Part shown: in pieces, positions 8,502 through 15,767 of the stretch
Position numbering within the stretch: position 1 is the stretch's first letter
Layout: each line of letters starts with the position of its first letter
Assembly: GCA_937928045.1 (NCBI GenBank)
Contig: CALFWO010000057.1
Location: forward strand, 1-64,000
Length of the DNA stretch: 64,000 nt
Reading direction: 5' to 3'
Source: an uncultured Saprospiraceae bacterium
GTDB lineage: Bacteria; Bacteroidota; Bacteroidia; Chitinophagales; Saprospiraceae
Notes under the pieces: model-generated
What the model saw: the letters and a program-made list of their open reading frames with translations, nothing else
Databases searched by the model: none
What the model was told of the DNA's origin: nothing
Program-made: the position numbers and the translations under genes

Positions 8502-9031
8502 AATTTCACCTCGATATTTACATCGCTAATTTCTTTAAGGTTCCCTTCCTGCTTAATATTGATGTTATAACCCGTCTTAGGATAGTAACTTAAAAACTGA
8601 TCAGCATCCATAATCATACTACTCATTTGATTATGGATCAAAATAGAATCAATGGTTTCACCATTCCTAAATATTGCGACACTTTTCGTTTTTAACTTTG
8701 GGTCATCTGTTGTATAACTGACCTTCGTTTTTCCATCCAATAAATTTTCAGCATTGATTTGGTACTTTTCGTACCAAGCCACTTTGTTCAAATTTGCGTC
8801 TGCAAATATTTTCAATTCCTTAGTCAAGTCAATACTAGCCAATCCAACCGTTTCTTTTTCACCTTCAAACGTGGTAGTTTTAGTAACACCGCTTCGCTGG
8901 ATTTTCATTTCTTGTTCAAAATATTCTTTTAAATCAAAAAATGGATTCGTAGGTACATTGACAGGATCCACGGCAGTTTGATTACAAGCCATAAAAAACG
9001 AGATCAAACAAATTAGAATTGAATTACGCAT
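8498..9031 (-). CDS. putative lipoprotein, unknown function
   Basis: A short signal peptide (MRNSILICLISFFMAC) ends in a cysteine at residue 16 followed by Asn. The -1 Ala and hydrophobic stretch fit a lipoprotein signal. The rest (177 residues in all) is a soluble, probably beta-rich domain with no motif I recognise. The start overlaps the gpmI stop by 8 nt, so it is probably cotranscribed with gpmI. Confidence 0.65.
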   Translation of the reverse strand: MRNSILICLISFFMACNQTAVDPVNVPTNPFFDLKEYFEQEMKIQRSGVTKTTTFEGEKETVGLASIDLTKELKIFADANLNKVAWYEKYQINAENLLDGKTKVSYTTDDPKLKTKSVAIFRNGETIDSILIHNQMSSMIMDADQFLSYYPKTGYNINIKQEGNLKEISDVNIEVKF

Positions 9032-10562
9032 CGGTTACAATCAAATTTTTCCCATCATAAACTTCAGGACAGGCTGTATTTAATAAATATAAAATCGTAG
9101 GAGCCACATCTGCTAATTTCCCAGATTCTATTTCCTTTCCTTGGCTATCGTTAGCTACATACACAATCGGTACCATATTGGTGGTGTGCGCAGTATGCGG
9201 TGACCCATCACTTTTGGTCATGATATCAGAATTTCCATGATCCGCAATAATTATAAATTGATAATCTAATGCCAATCCAGTTTCAATGATTCGTCCCAAT
9301 TCTTTGTCAACGGTTTCCGTAGCTTTGATCGCTGCATCCATCATTCCTGTGTGACCAACCATATCTGTATTTGCAAAATTCAGACAAACAAAATTCGGTT
9401 GATGCTCATTCATTTCAGTGATGATCGCATTGGTTAATTCAGGCGCAGACATTTCCGGCTGCAAATCATAAGTGGCCACTTTCGGAGAAGGAATCATAAT
9501 TCTTTTTTCTCCTTCAAAAGCTTCCTCACGCCCACCAGAAAAGAAAAATGTTACGTGAGGATATTTTTCTGTTTCTGCAATTCGTACTTGAGTCATTCCT
9601 GCTTTTGAAATGACTTCTCCAATCGTTTGCTGTAAATCATCTTTTTCAAAAAGCACGGTGACGCCTTCATAACTGCTGTCATAAGTCACCATGGTGATAT
9701 AGTCGATGTCCAATTTTTTCATCTCATGATCCGGAAAATCTTTTTGCGTTAAAACTGTAGAAATTTGACGCGGACGATCTGTTCTAAAATTAAAACAAAG
9801 CAAAAGATCTCCTTCTTGAATAGATCCAAAGGCATTTCCGTTTTCATCTATGCATTGGATAGGTTCTAAAAACTCGTCCGTTTTATCCTGCGCATATTGA
9901 TGATTAATGGCTTCGGTCACCTTCATTGTTTTCTCCCCTACCCCTTTCACCAAAAGGTCATAAGCTAATTTTATTCGCTCCCATCGGCTGTCTCTATCCA
10001 TGGCATAATATCTCCCGACCACTGTTGCCAGTTTGGTGGGTCCATCTTTGATATGCGCTTCTAGTTGTTCGATATATCCAACGCCAGATTTTGGCGAAAC
10101 ATCACGGCCATCGGTAAAGGCATGAATAAAACAATCTTTCACTCCGGCGGCTTCAACGATGTCTGTTAAAGCCAAGAGATGATTGATGTGGGAATGAACC
10201 CCACCATCCGACAAGAGTCCCATCAATTGAACGCGCTGTCCATTTTCTGCTGCTCTCTCCAATGCTTGAATAAGCTTAGGGTGTTTGTGCAAAGTTTCCT
10301 CTTCAATGGCCTTATTGATGCGCGCCAACTCTTGATACACTACTCGACCTGCTCCGATATTAAGATGTCCGACTTCTGAATTCCCCATTTGTCCATCAGG
10401 TAAGCCCACTTGGCTTCCGAAGGTCACCAACTCCGCATTGGGGTGATCTTTTAAGAGTTTATCCATAACTGGGGTTTTTGCCTGATCAATGGCGCTGACC
10501 TCTGGAATTTCGCCAATTCCCCAGCCATCTAATATTACGAGCATTGCTTTCTTATCCTTCAT
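9024..10562 (-). CDS. gpmI: 2,3-bisphosphoglycerate-independent phosphoglycerate mutase
   Basis: Interconverts 3- and 2-phosphoglycerate in glycolysis, with two Mn ions and a phosphoserine intermediate. Visible signatures are LVILDGWG at the N-terminus (first metal Asp), GNSEVGH with the catalytic serine, HAFTDGRD, RYYAMDRD, TRPRQIS-like FRTDRPRQIS, and ADHGNSD (metal ligands). Length is 512 residues from the ATG at 10562, typical for the family. The frame is open to 10577, but the extra residues (MYFSA) do not look native. An imperfect -7 element TGTCTTTG (complement of 10594-10601) lies upstream. Confidence 0.95.
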   Translation of the reverse strand: MKDKKAMLVILDGWGIGEIPEVSAIDQAKTPVMDKLLKDHPNAELVTFGSQVGLPDGQMGNSEVGHLNIGAGRVVYQELARINKAIEEETLHKHPKLIQALERAAENGQRVQLMGLLSDGGVHSHINHLLALTDIVEAAGVKDCFIHAFTDGRDVSPKSGVGYIEQLEAHIKDGPTKLATVVGRYYAMDRDSRWERIKLAYDLLVKGVGEKTMKVTEAINHQYAQDKTDEFLEPIQCIDENGNAFGSIQEGDLLLCFNFRTDRPRQISTVLTQKDFPDHEMKKLDIDYITMVTYDSSYEGVTVLFEKDDLQQTIGEVISKAGMTQVRIAETEKYPHVTFFFSGGREEAFEGEKRIMIPSPKVATYDLQPEMSAPELTNAIITEMNEHQPNFVCLNFANTDMVGHTGMMDAAIKATETVDKELGRIIETGLALDYQFIIIADHGNSDIMTKSDGSPHTAHTTNMVPIVYVANDSQGKEIESGKLADVAPTILYLLNTACPEVYDGKNLIVTDA

Positions 10563-10601
10563 GGCCGAAAAATACACCAGTTTACCTGAAAGCCAAAGAC
10601 A

Positions 10602-10899
10602 GAATGTAATGGAGGTTCCAGTTTATCGGTTTTACTATGATTTTTCGCAATTAATCGCCTATCTTTTCAAAAAATTAGGCTGTTAAGGAAATTTAACACC
10701 TCGTTTGAACGTTGACTGTAAGTCCCTGAACAAAAGGACATTACGGCCTACAAACGAACTAAAATGAAGTCTTTCAGGGAATAAAAAGCCATTTCTTGGT
10801 TACTCCTAACGCGTTGAATCGTCTAATTGATAGGAATATCTCATTAAATTGATTTATAATGGCATGGTATTTCGGCATTAAGTTCACAAACCTATTATT
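10602..10899. other. intergenic region between divergent gpmI and DUF4783 genes
   Basis: About 300 bp without a convincing gene, RNA or repeat. The short open frame across 10489-10686 is a shadow of gpmI. No full TAnnTTTG match faces the DUF4783 gene. Confidence 0.5.
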
Positions 10900-11280
10900 A
10901 TGAAGAACCTACTGTTATTATTCTTGTTGGCTCCATTGATGGCGATGACTGGAATTGGTCTTCAAGAGATCGGTAAAGCCCTTGGAAAAGGAGATGCAGC
11001 TACATTGGGTGCGCACTTCGATTCATCGGTAGAAATCAGCATCATGGACGAAGCTGATCTTTACAGCAAGGCAGAAGCAATTTCTGCGGTGAGTGCTTTC
11101 TTTAAGAAATACCCTCCAACGGCTTGTAGTCAAGTACACCAGGGAAGCTCTAAAGGGAAGGATTCCCAGTATACTATTTTTTCGTTAAACACGAATGGAC
11201 AAAAGTTTAGAGTATTTATGTACATGAAATCTGTTGGATCGAAAGAGGTAATCCAAGAGCTAAGTATCGACGAAGAATAA
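10900..11280 (+). CDS. DUF4783 domain secreted protein
   Basis: A 126-residue protein with an N-terminal signal peptide (MKNLLLLFLLAPLMAMTG) and a small NTF2/SnoaL-like domain, recognisable as the Bacteroidota family DUF4783: IGKALGKGDAATLGAHFDSSVEI, then a FFKKYPP turn and a C-terminal IQELSI strand. Function is unknown; members are presumed periplasmic. It is monocistronic, followed by a strong terminator. Confidence 0.8.
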   Translation: MKNLLLLFLLAPLMAMTGIGLQEIGKALGKGDAATLGAHFDSSVEISIMDEADLYSKAEAISAVSAFFKKYPPTACSQVHQGSSKGKDSQYTIFSLNTNGQKFRVFMYMKSVGSKEVIQELSIDEE

Positions 11281-11324
11281 AATTTAAATATATAAATGGA
11301 TAGTTGCTTCAAGTAATTGTCTTG

Positions 11325-11357
11325 AAAGCCCTGAAGTTGATTCGTCAGGGCTTTTTT
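11325..11357 (+). terminator. rho-independent terminator
   Basis: Perfect 10-bp stem AAAGCCCTGA / TCAGGGCTTT (11325-11334 and 11345-11354) with a 10-nt loop and a run of six T. It ends the DUF4783 transcript. Confidence 0.88.
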
Positions 11358-11446
11358 AATTTGAATATTATTAAGGGAAAAGTCTGCAGCACATTGGAGC
11401 TAGAGTTGGTATTCAAATAATAATTTGCCTATTCGATTATTCGATT

Positions 11447-12142
11447 TTAATTCTTTTCACATTCTTGAACCAAGCTATCACTTAACGCTTCAAAGTTTTT
11501 CGAATAATGAAATTCTGAATATTTACCAATGCTGTCAGCGGAGCTGACGGTCAAGGAAAGATATTTAAATTCAACTTCGGGTTTTGGCAGGTTAATATGT
11601 TTTGTTCCCATACCGCCAACCCAAATTCCAACGATGGATTTATTCGGATGCTTGCTACTCCCTTCCCAATACATATGATCCGCTCTTTCAGGAATTTCTA
11701 TTTTCATTCCCTCATCGCTTTCAAAATAGTAACCATGGTTGATGTATCCTGGTTTTACTTTTCCCTGATAAAGCAGAACTCCGTTTTCTGGTATTACCAA
11801 TTGTTCCCTACCGTCAACTTTAAAAACCTTTTGACCACATTTTCTGTCTGAAACAATCATGACTTTCCCTTCAAACCCTTCTTTAAAAATAAAGTCCAAT
11901 TTCTGAGTGGTTGCAGTGCCAATTATTCCAAGTAGTGCCATAAATAGAAACATTGCTGGATACCACAGGATTAGAGGCACTATAGTCCAAAGTGTTTTTC
12001 TCAATCTAGAACTGTTAGACAGTAGCAAAATGACGGCTCCAATTAAAAATACAGGAACAGCAACTATTAATAAATATGGGTTTAAGGAAATTAAAAACCC
12101 TATAACGATAATTCCAATTCCTATTAATGAGATGTTTTGCAT
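11447..12142 (-). CDS. membrane protein with DUF6843-like extracytoplasmic domain
   Basis: Two to three N-terminal membrane helices (about residues 5-45 and 50-78) precede a soluble domain. The segment LDFIFKEGFEGKVMIVSD, then a GREQLVIPENGVLLYQGKVKPGYINHGYYF block, resembles the Bacteroidota domain DUF6843 (resemblance from memory). Function is unknown. It points the same way as the next two genes (12211, 12944) with gaps of 43-70 nt, but nothing links them functionally. An imperfect -7 lies in the gap after 12142. Confidence 0.6.
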   Translation of the reverse strand: MQNISLIGIGIIVIGFLISLNPYLLIVAVPVFLIGAVILLLSNSSRLRKTLWTIVPLILWYPAMFLFMALLGIIGTATTQKLDFIFKEGFEGKVMIVSDRKCGQKVFKVDGREQLVIPENGVLLYQGKVKPGYINHGYYFESDEGMKIEIPERADHMYWEGSSKHPNKSIVGIWVGGMGTKHINLPKPEVEFKYLSLTVSSADSIGKYSEFHYSKNFEALSDSLVQECEKN

Positions 12143-12210
12143 GATGTTGATATGGTAATCAATATTTTGCGTACAAACAAAACGTATGATTGGGCTTAGT
12201 ATTTAAAACA

Positions 12211-12900
12211 TTAAGGCTCTTGTTTCAAATAGTCTATCAATGCTTCATTTGTCATTGCGTCTTCATTGAGATAACTCCAGTCATAAATTGTTCGCGGATA
12301 TTCATCAACAAAATTCATTTTCTTTTTTTCAGCAATGTTGAACTCTGACATTATGGTCCTAAAGAATGATTCATTATTCCCCCAATATCTTAAGTACTTT
12401 GATTCATCAATAAACAATTCATTGAACGCTTTAGAATCCTGAACGACTCCAATATTGACGCTACAATTATTCAAAATATCTGATTCAATCTTATCCAGTT
12501 TTTTCAATGTTGAGACCACACTAAATTTTTCACCATAGATAACCGAATCACCGCTTATATGATACACAAGATAAACTTCGTTCTTAAAATTCCTGATTAA
12601 CCTTTTGGATAAATTCCACAACTCCGGATTGTCTACATTAATTTCACTATAAAATTTATATCTATCAATTTCGAAATCCTCATTTTCATAAAACAAAAAC
12701 CCTTGCTCCAAGGATACACTTTTCCGTTCTTCAATATAAATGAGCGTAGAATCGTTCGTGTTCGCTTCCTCCAATTCAGGTTGCACAATTGAAATCGGCA
12801 ATATCAATTTATCCTGTTCCCATTGCGTCAGATCGACTTCTGATTCCGTAGCGCACATGCTTACACTCAGAAAAATTGATGTTAAGAATATTGATTTCAT
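12211..12900 (-). CDS. hypothetical secreted protein
   Basis: A 229-residue protein with a hydrophobic N-terminus (MKSIFLTSIFLSVSMC) that could be a signal peptide. The Cys at 16 follows Met, so the lipobox is not canonical. The mature part is acidic and polar without a motif I recognise. It sits between a membrane protein and a TIGR02757 gene on the same strand. Function unknown. Confidence 0.55.
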   Translation of the reverse strand: MKSIFLTSIFLSVSMCATESEVDLTQWEQDKLILPISIVQPELEEANTNDSTLIYIEERKSVSLEQGFLFYENEDFEIDRYKFYSEINVDNPELWNLSKRLIRNFKNEVYLVYHISGDSVIYGEKFSVVSTLKKLDKIESDILNNCSVNIGVVQDSKAFNELFIDESKYLRYWGNNESFFRTIMSEFNIAEKKKMNFVDEYPRTIYDWSYLNEDAMTNEALIDYLKQEP

Positions 12901-12943
12901 AGATTTAATTCCAAGATTATGAACTCGTGTTTTCTAAAAAAAA

Positions 12944-13759
12944 TTACATTCTATTTTTTTCCAAAACCCCTAAACCAAAAAGTGCAAAGTCATACTTGAC
13001 TGGATCTTTGTGATCGAATTTTCTCAGCTCACTGGTCAATTCTTCAACAGCTCGCCAGTCTCTCTGCTTGCGATCCAGTAATCCTAAGCTGCGGCCAATT
13101 CTTTCAACATGCACGTCCAAGGGCATCATCAATTGATCTGGTTTTATCGTTTGCCAAAGTCCAAAATCAACTCCTTTTTTATCCTTTCTCACCATCCACC
13201 TTAGAAACATATTTAAGCGTTTACAAGAACTCTTCCGAGCTGGAGTTGCAACATGCTTGCGCGTTCTTTGAGGAGCATATTCCAATGAGAAAAAATAATC
13301 ATGGAATCCAATCAAGGAATTCTTGGTATCAACGTCTTTTTTCCTCAAGCCCCTCAAAAAGGCTTCCTCTAATGAAGCGTGCACGCGATAATGCTGTTGC
13401 AAAAATTCTAAGAAATACAAAGTGTCAAGATTCTGAAAGGTGCGGTGTTTAAAATCCATAAAACGAGCTCGATCCTTTTCTTCATGATTTAGAATAAAAT
13501 CATAAGGGGCTCCATCCATTAATTCTACCAATCTATTTGCGTTATTTATAATGGTAACACGCTGCCCCCAAGCAATAGTTGCAGTCCAAAATCCAATGAT
13601 TTCGATATCCTGCAATTTGGTAAACTGATGCGGTATGGATATCGGGTCTTTTTCAATGAAATTAGGTCGATTGAATTGATCCACGCATTGATCTAGAAAT
13701 TCGCCAAGTGGCATTCCCTTTCGCAATAATGTCAAGTAGTCGTCAAAGTCAGATTTCAT
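12944..13759 (-). CDS. TIGR02757 (DUF2400) family protein
   Basis: Conserved protein of unknown function found in Bacteroidota and some other bacteria. Recognised by the GFWTATIAWGQRVTIINNANRL-type N-terminal block, FKHRTFQ, the Lys/Arg-rich middle with CKRLNMFLRWMVRKD, and the C-terminal PLDVHVERIGRSLGLL...DPVKYDFALFGLG. The fold is reminiscent of HhH-GPD DNA glycosylases (inference from LNMFLRWMVR and the Asp in PLDVHV). I start at the ATG at 13759, which follows an imperfect -7 element by 14 nt. An upstream frame to 13813 would add 18 unlikely residues. Confidence 0.85.
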   Translation of the reverse strand: MKSDFDDYLTLLRKGMPLGEFLDQCVDQFNRPNFIEKDPISIPHQFTKLQDIEIIGFWTATIAWGQRVTIINNANRLVELMDGAPYDFILNHEEKDRARFMDFKHRTFQNLDTLYFLEFLQQHYRVHASLEEAFLRGLRKKDVDTKNSLIGFHDYFFSLEYAPQRTRKHVATPARKSSCKRLNMFLRWMVRKDKKGVDFGLWQTIKPDQLMMPLDVHVERIGRSLGLLDRKQRDWRAVEELTSELRKFDHKDPVKYDFALFGLGVLEKNRM

Positions 13760-13773
13760 AAGCAGCCAGAGGT

Positions 13774-13781
13774 CAAAGATG
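13774..13781 (-). promoter_or_regulatory. -7-like element before the TIGR02757 gene
   Basis: CATCTTTG on the minus strand, one fixed base off TAnnTTTG, 14 nt before the chosen ATG at 13759. No -33 partner was identified. Confidence 0.35.
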
Positions 13782-13841
13782 TACGTTTTTAGCATAATCA
13801 AGGAAGATTTCACAGTCCTTTTGCTATATTAGCATTGAAGT

Positions 13842-13925
13842 ATGACAGCAACTATAATTTACACATTGGTCTTAGCCTCACTATATGTGGGTAAGCGGGT
13901 ATTCAGATTGAACACTTCGAAGTAA
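13842..13925 (+). CDS. possible 27-residue membrane micropeptide
   Basis: An ATG frame of 27 codons encodes MTATIIYTLVLASLYVGK followed by RVFRLNTSK: one hydrophobic helix and a basic tail. It is divergent from the TIGR02757 gene. A TATATTAG (one fixed base off the -7 consensus) lies 12 nt before the ATG. There is no homology evidence, and it may be chance. The rest of the 13926-14063 gap shows nothing I recognise. Confidence 0.2.
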   Translation: MTATIIYTLVLASLYVGKRVFRLNTSK

Positions 13926-14063
13926 AATAATACTCGAAGAACAATACTCCACTTTAGATCTTCCCCTTTCATTTTCTTGAATAGGGTTCTACTACTTGAT
14001 TGTATTGGACGTCATGTCTATGTATTTCAGAAAGCGTATTGCCGCTTAGGTTTGTATCGTTTA

Positions 14064-14807
14064 CTAATTTTTGTAAAGCTTAGAGCTTCCTATTCCCATT
14101 TTATTGAAAAAATGTACGAGGGAAACTCTCAAGACTCCAAGGCCGTATTTGGCTGATCTTTTAAAGTTGATAGAACTCGCCTCTTCGAAATATTTAGTGG
14201 GACAAGTGACTTCAGCTATTTCGAATCCAGCGTAGATAATCTGGCTCAGCATTTCATTATCGAAAACGAAATCATCGTTGTTTGCATTGAAATTGATACC
14301 TCTTAATACATCTCCAGAAAATGCTCGGTATCCCGTGTGGTATTCAGATAACTTATAATTGACTAGTAAATTTTGAGTCAGCGTTAAAAATCGATTGGCT
14401 ATGAATTTATACAATGGCATTCCACCTTTTAAGGCTCCTTTTCCAAGAATTCTAGAACCTAAAACAACTGGATAGAGTTCATCTCCAATGATGTTTACCA
14501 TGGCTGGAATCAACTTTGGTGTATATTGATAATCCGGGTGAAGCATGATAACGATGTCTCCTCCTAGTTCCAAGGCTTTATTATAAAGGCTTTTTTGATT
14601 GCCTCCATATCCCTTATTCTGCTCATGTACGATCACATGTTGAATGCCAATTTTCCTTGCTAATTCCGAGGTGTTGTCCTTACTCGCATCATCGCAAAGA
14701 ATGACTTCATCTACAAGATCAAACGGGATCTCATTGTACGTTTTCTCCAAGGTAAGTGCTGCATTATAAGCAGGGAGAACGACGATAACTTTCTTTCCGT
14801 TGTACAT
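14064..14807 (-). CDS. family 2 glycosyltransferase (dolichyl-phosphate-mannose-synthase-like)
   Basis: GT-A fold glycosyltransferase. The N-terminus KKVIVVLPAYNAALTLEKTY carries the GT2 nucleotide-binding start, CDDASKDNT supplies the DD pair, and the DXD-like HPDYQY sits near residue 91. YHTGYRAFSGD and the later DDFVFDNEM are typical of DPM1/GtrB-like members. It is short (247) and lacks the C-terminal membrane helices of GtrB. The likely role is transfer of a sugar from a nucleotide donor to a lipid carrier or glycan; the substrate is unknown. It is transcribed alone, divergent from the gene at 14924. Confidence 0.85.
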   Translation of the reverse strand: MYNGKKVIVVLPAYNAALTLEKTYNEIPFDLVDEVILCDDASKDNTSELARKIGIQHVIVHEQNKGYGGNQKSLYNKALELGGDIVIMLHPDYQYTPKLIPAMVNIIGDELYPVVLGSRILGKGALKGGMPLYKFIANRFLTLTQNLLVNYKLSEYHTGYRAFSGDVLRGINFNANNDDFVFDNEMLSQIIYAGFEIAEVTCPTKYFEEASSINFKRSAKYGLGVLRVSLVHFFNKMGIGSSKLYKN

Positions 14808-14829
14808 AAGTTTTACGAATTTGAATCCA

Positions 14830-14837
14830 CAAATATA
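14830..14837 (-). promoter_or_regulatory. -7 element for the GT2 gene
   Basis: Perfect TATATTTG on the minus strand, 22 nt before the ATG at 14807. No TTTG was seen at the usual -33 distance. Confidence 0.4.
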
Positions 14838-14923
14838 AAAGACCCATGCGATCCGTGCAGAATAATCTTTGGAATAGCGCTAAATTCTAACATATATGGA
14901 CAATCTTTGTAAAAAACTTGAAT

Positions 14924-15673
14924 ATGGCAGGGTCTAAAGTGAAAAAAGTATTTAAATGGTTAGGAATAATCCTTGGATTGTTAATTCTTATTATGATAGC
15001 TGCTTATTTCTTTATTAATGAGAAAAAGCCGATTGGCAAAGAGGGACCGGAAGCAGAATTACTAGCAGAGCAAGTCTTACGAGCAATCAACAAACCAGCT
15101 TGGGATAGTACAAATTATGTTCATTGGACTTTTAAGGATATGCATACCTTTCTGTGGGATAAAAAACGTCATATGACCAAAGTGACTTGGGATGATTACG
15201 AAGTACTGCTTGATATTTCTAGTATTGGAGGATTGGCCAAGAAAGGAGGCAAAGTTTTAAGTGCTGATGAAGGCAAGAAAATAATTCGTAAAGCTTGGGA
15301 ATTTTGGTGCAATGATTCCTTTTGGCTAAATGCCCCGGCGAAGATTATGGACAATGGAACAAAGCGATCAATTGTTGAAGTAGATGGAAAAAAAGCATTG
15401 ATGGTCACTTATGCTTCTGGAGGAGTAACCCCAGGTGATAGTTATCTTTGGTTTTTTGATGACAATGGAATACCAACTAGCTATAAGATGTGGGTAAAAA
15501 TAATTCCATTTGGCGGTGTCGAATTCACTTGGGAAGAATGGGTCACATTAGAAAGCGGAGCAAAAATATCTACCTACCATGAAGGGCTTTTAGATTTAGA
15601 TATAACCAACCTTAGGAGCGGAGCAACCTGGGAAGCAATGGATTTGGAAGAAGATCCGTTTTCTGTTTTGTAA
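14924..15673 (+). CDS. membrane-anchored hypothetical protein
   Basis: A basic N-terminus (MAGSKVKKVFKW) and one membrane helix (about residues 12-32) are followed by an extracytoplasmic domain rich in Trp, with WTFKDMHTFLWDKKRH, SFWLNAPAKIMDNG and a SYLWFFDDNGIPTSYKMWVKI stretch. This looks like a conserved Bacteroidota hypothetical, but I do not know a function. A TTG at 14918 is in frame; I chose the ATG two codons on. An AATCTTTG (one base off the -7 consensus) ends 14 nt upstream. It shares a bidirectional terminator with the convergent coiled-coil gene. Confidence 0.7.
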   Translation: MAGSKVKKVFKWLGIILGLLILIMIAAYFFINEKKPIGKEGPEAELLAEQVLRAINKPAWDSTNYVHWTFKDMHTFLWDKKRHMTKVTWDDYEVLLDISSIGGLAKKGGKVLSADEGKKIIRKAWEFWCNDSFWLNAPAKIMDNGTKRSIVEVDGKKALMVTYASGGVTPGDSYLWFFDDNGIPTSYKMWVKIIPFGGVEFTWEEWVTLESGAKISTYHEGLLDLDITNLRSGATWEAMDLEEDPFSVL

Positions 15674-15701
15674 TGAAACCATAGAGGTTCATTTACATTT
15701 A

Positions 15702-15745
15702 AAAAACAAGAAGGTTGTCTCTTTTACAGAGACAACCTTCTTTTA
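15702..15745. terminator. bidirectional terminator
   Basis: Perfect 12-bp stem GAAGGTTGTCTC / GAGACAACCTTC (15710-15721 and 15729-15740) with a 7-nt loop. TTTT follows on the plus strand and a TTGTTTTTT tract on the minus strand, so it can end both the 14924-15673 gene and the convergent coiled-coil gene. Confidence 0.88.
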
Positions 15746-15767
15746 TTGTTTTGAGATGGTCTACGAA

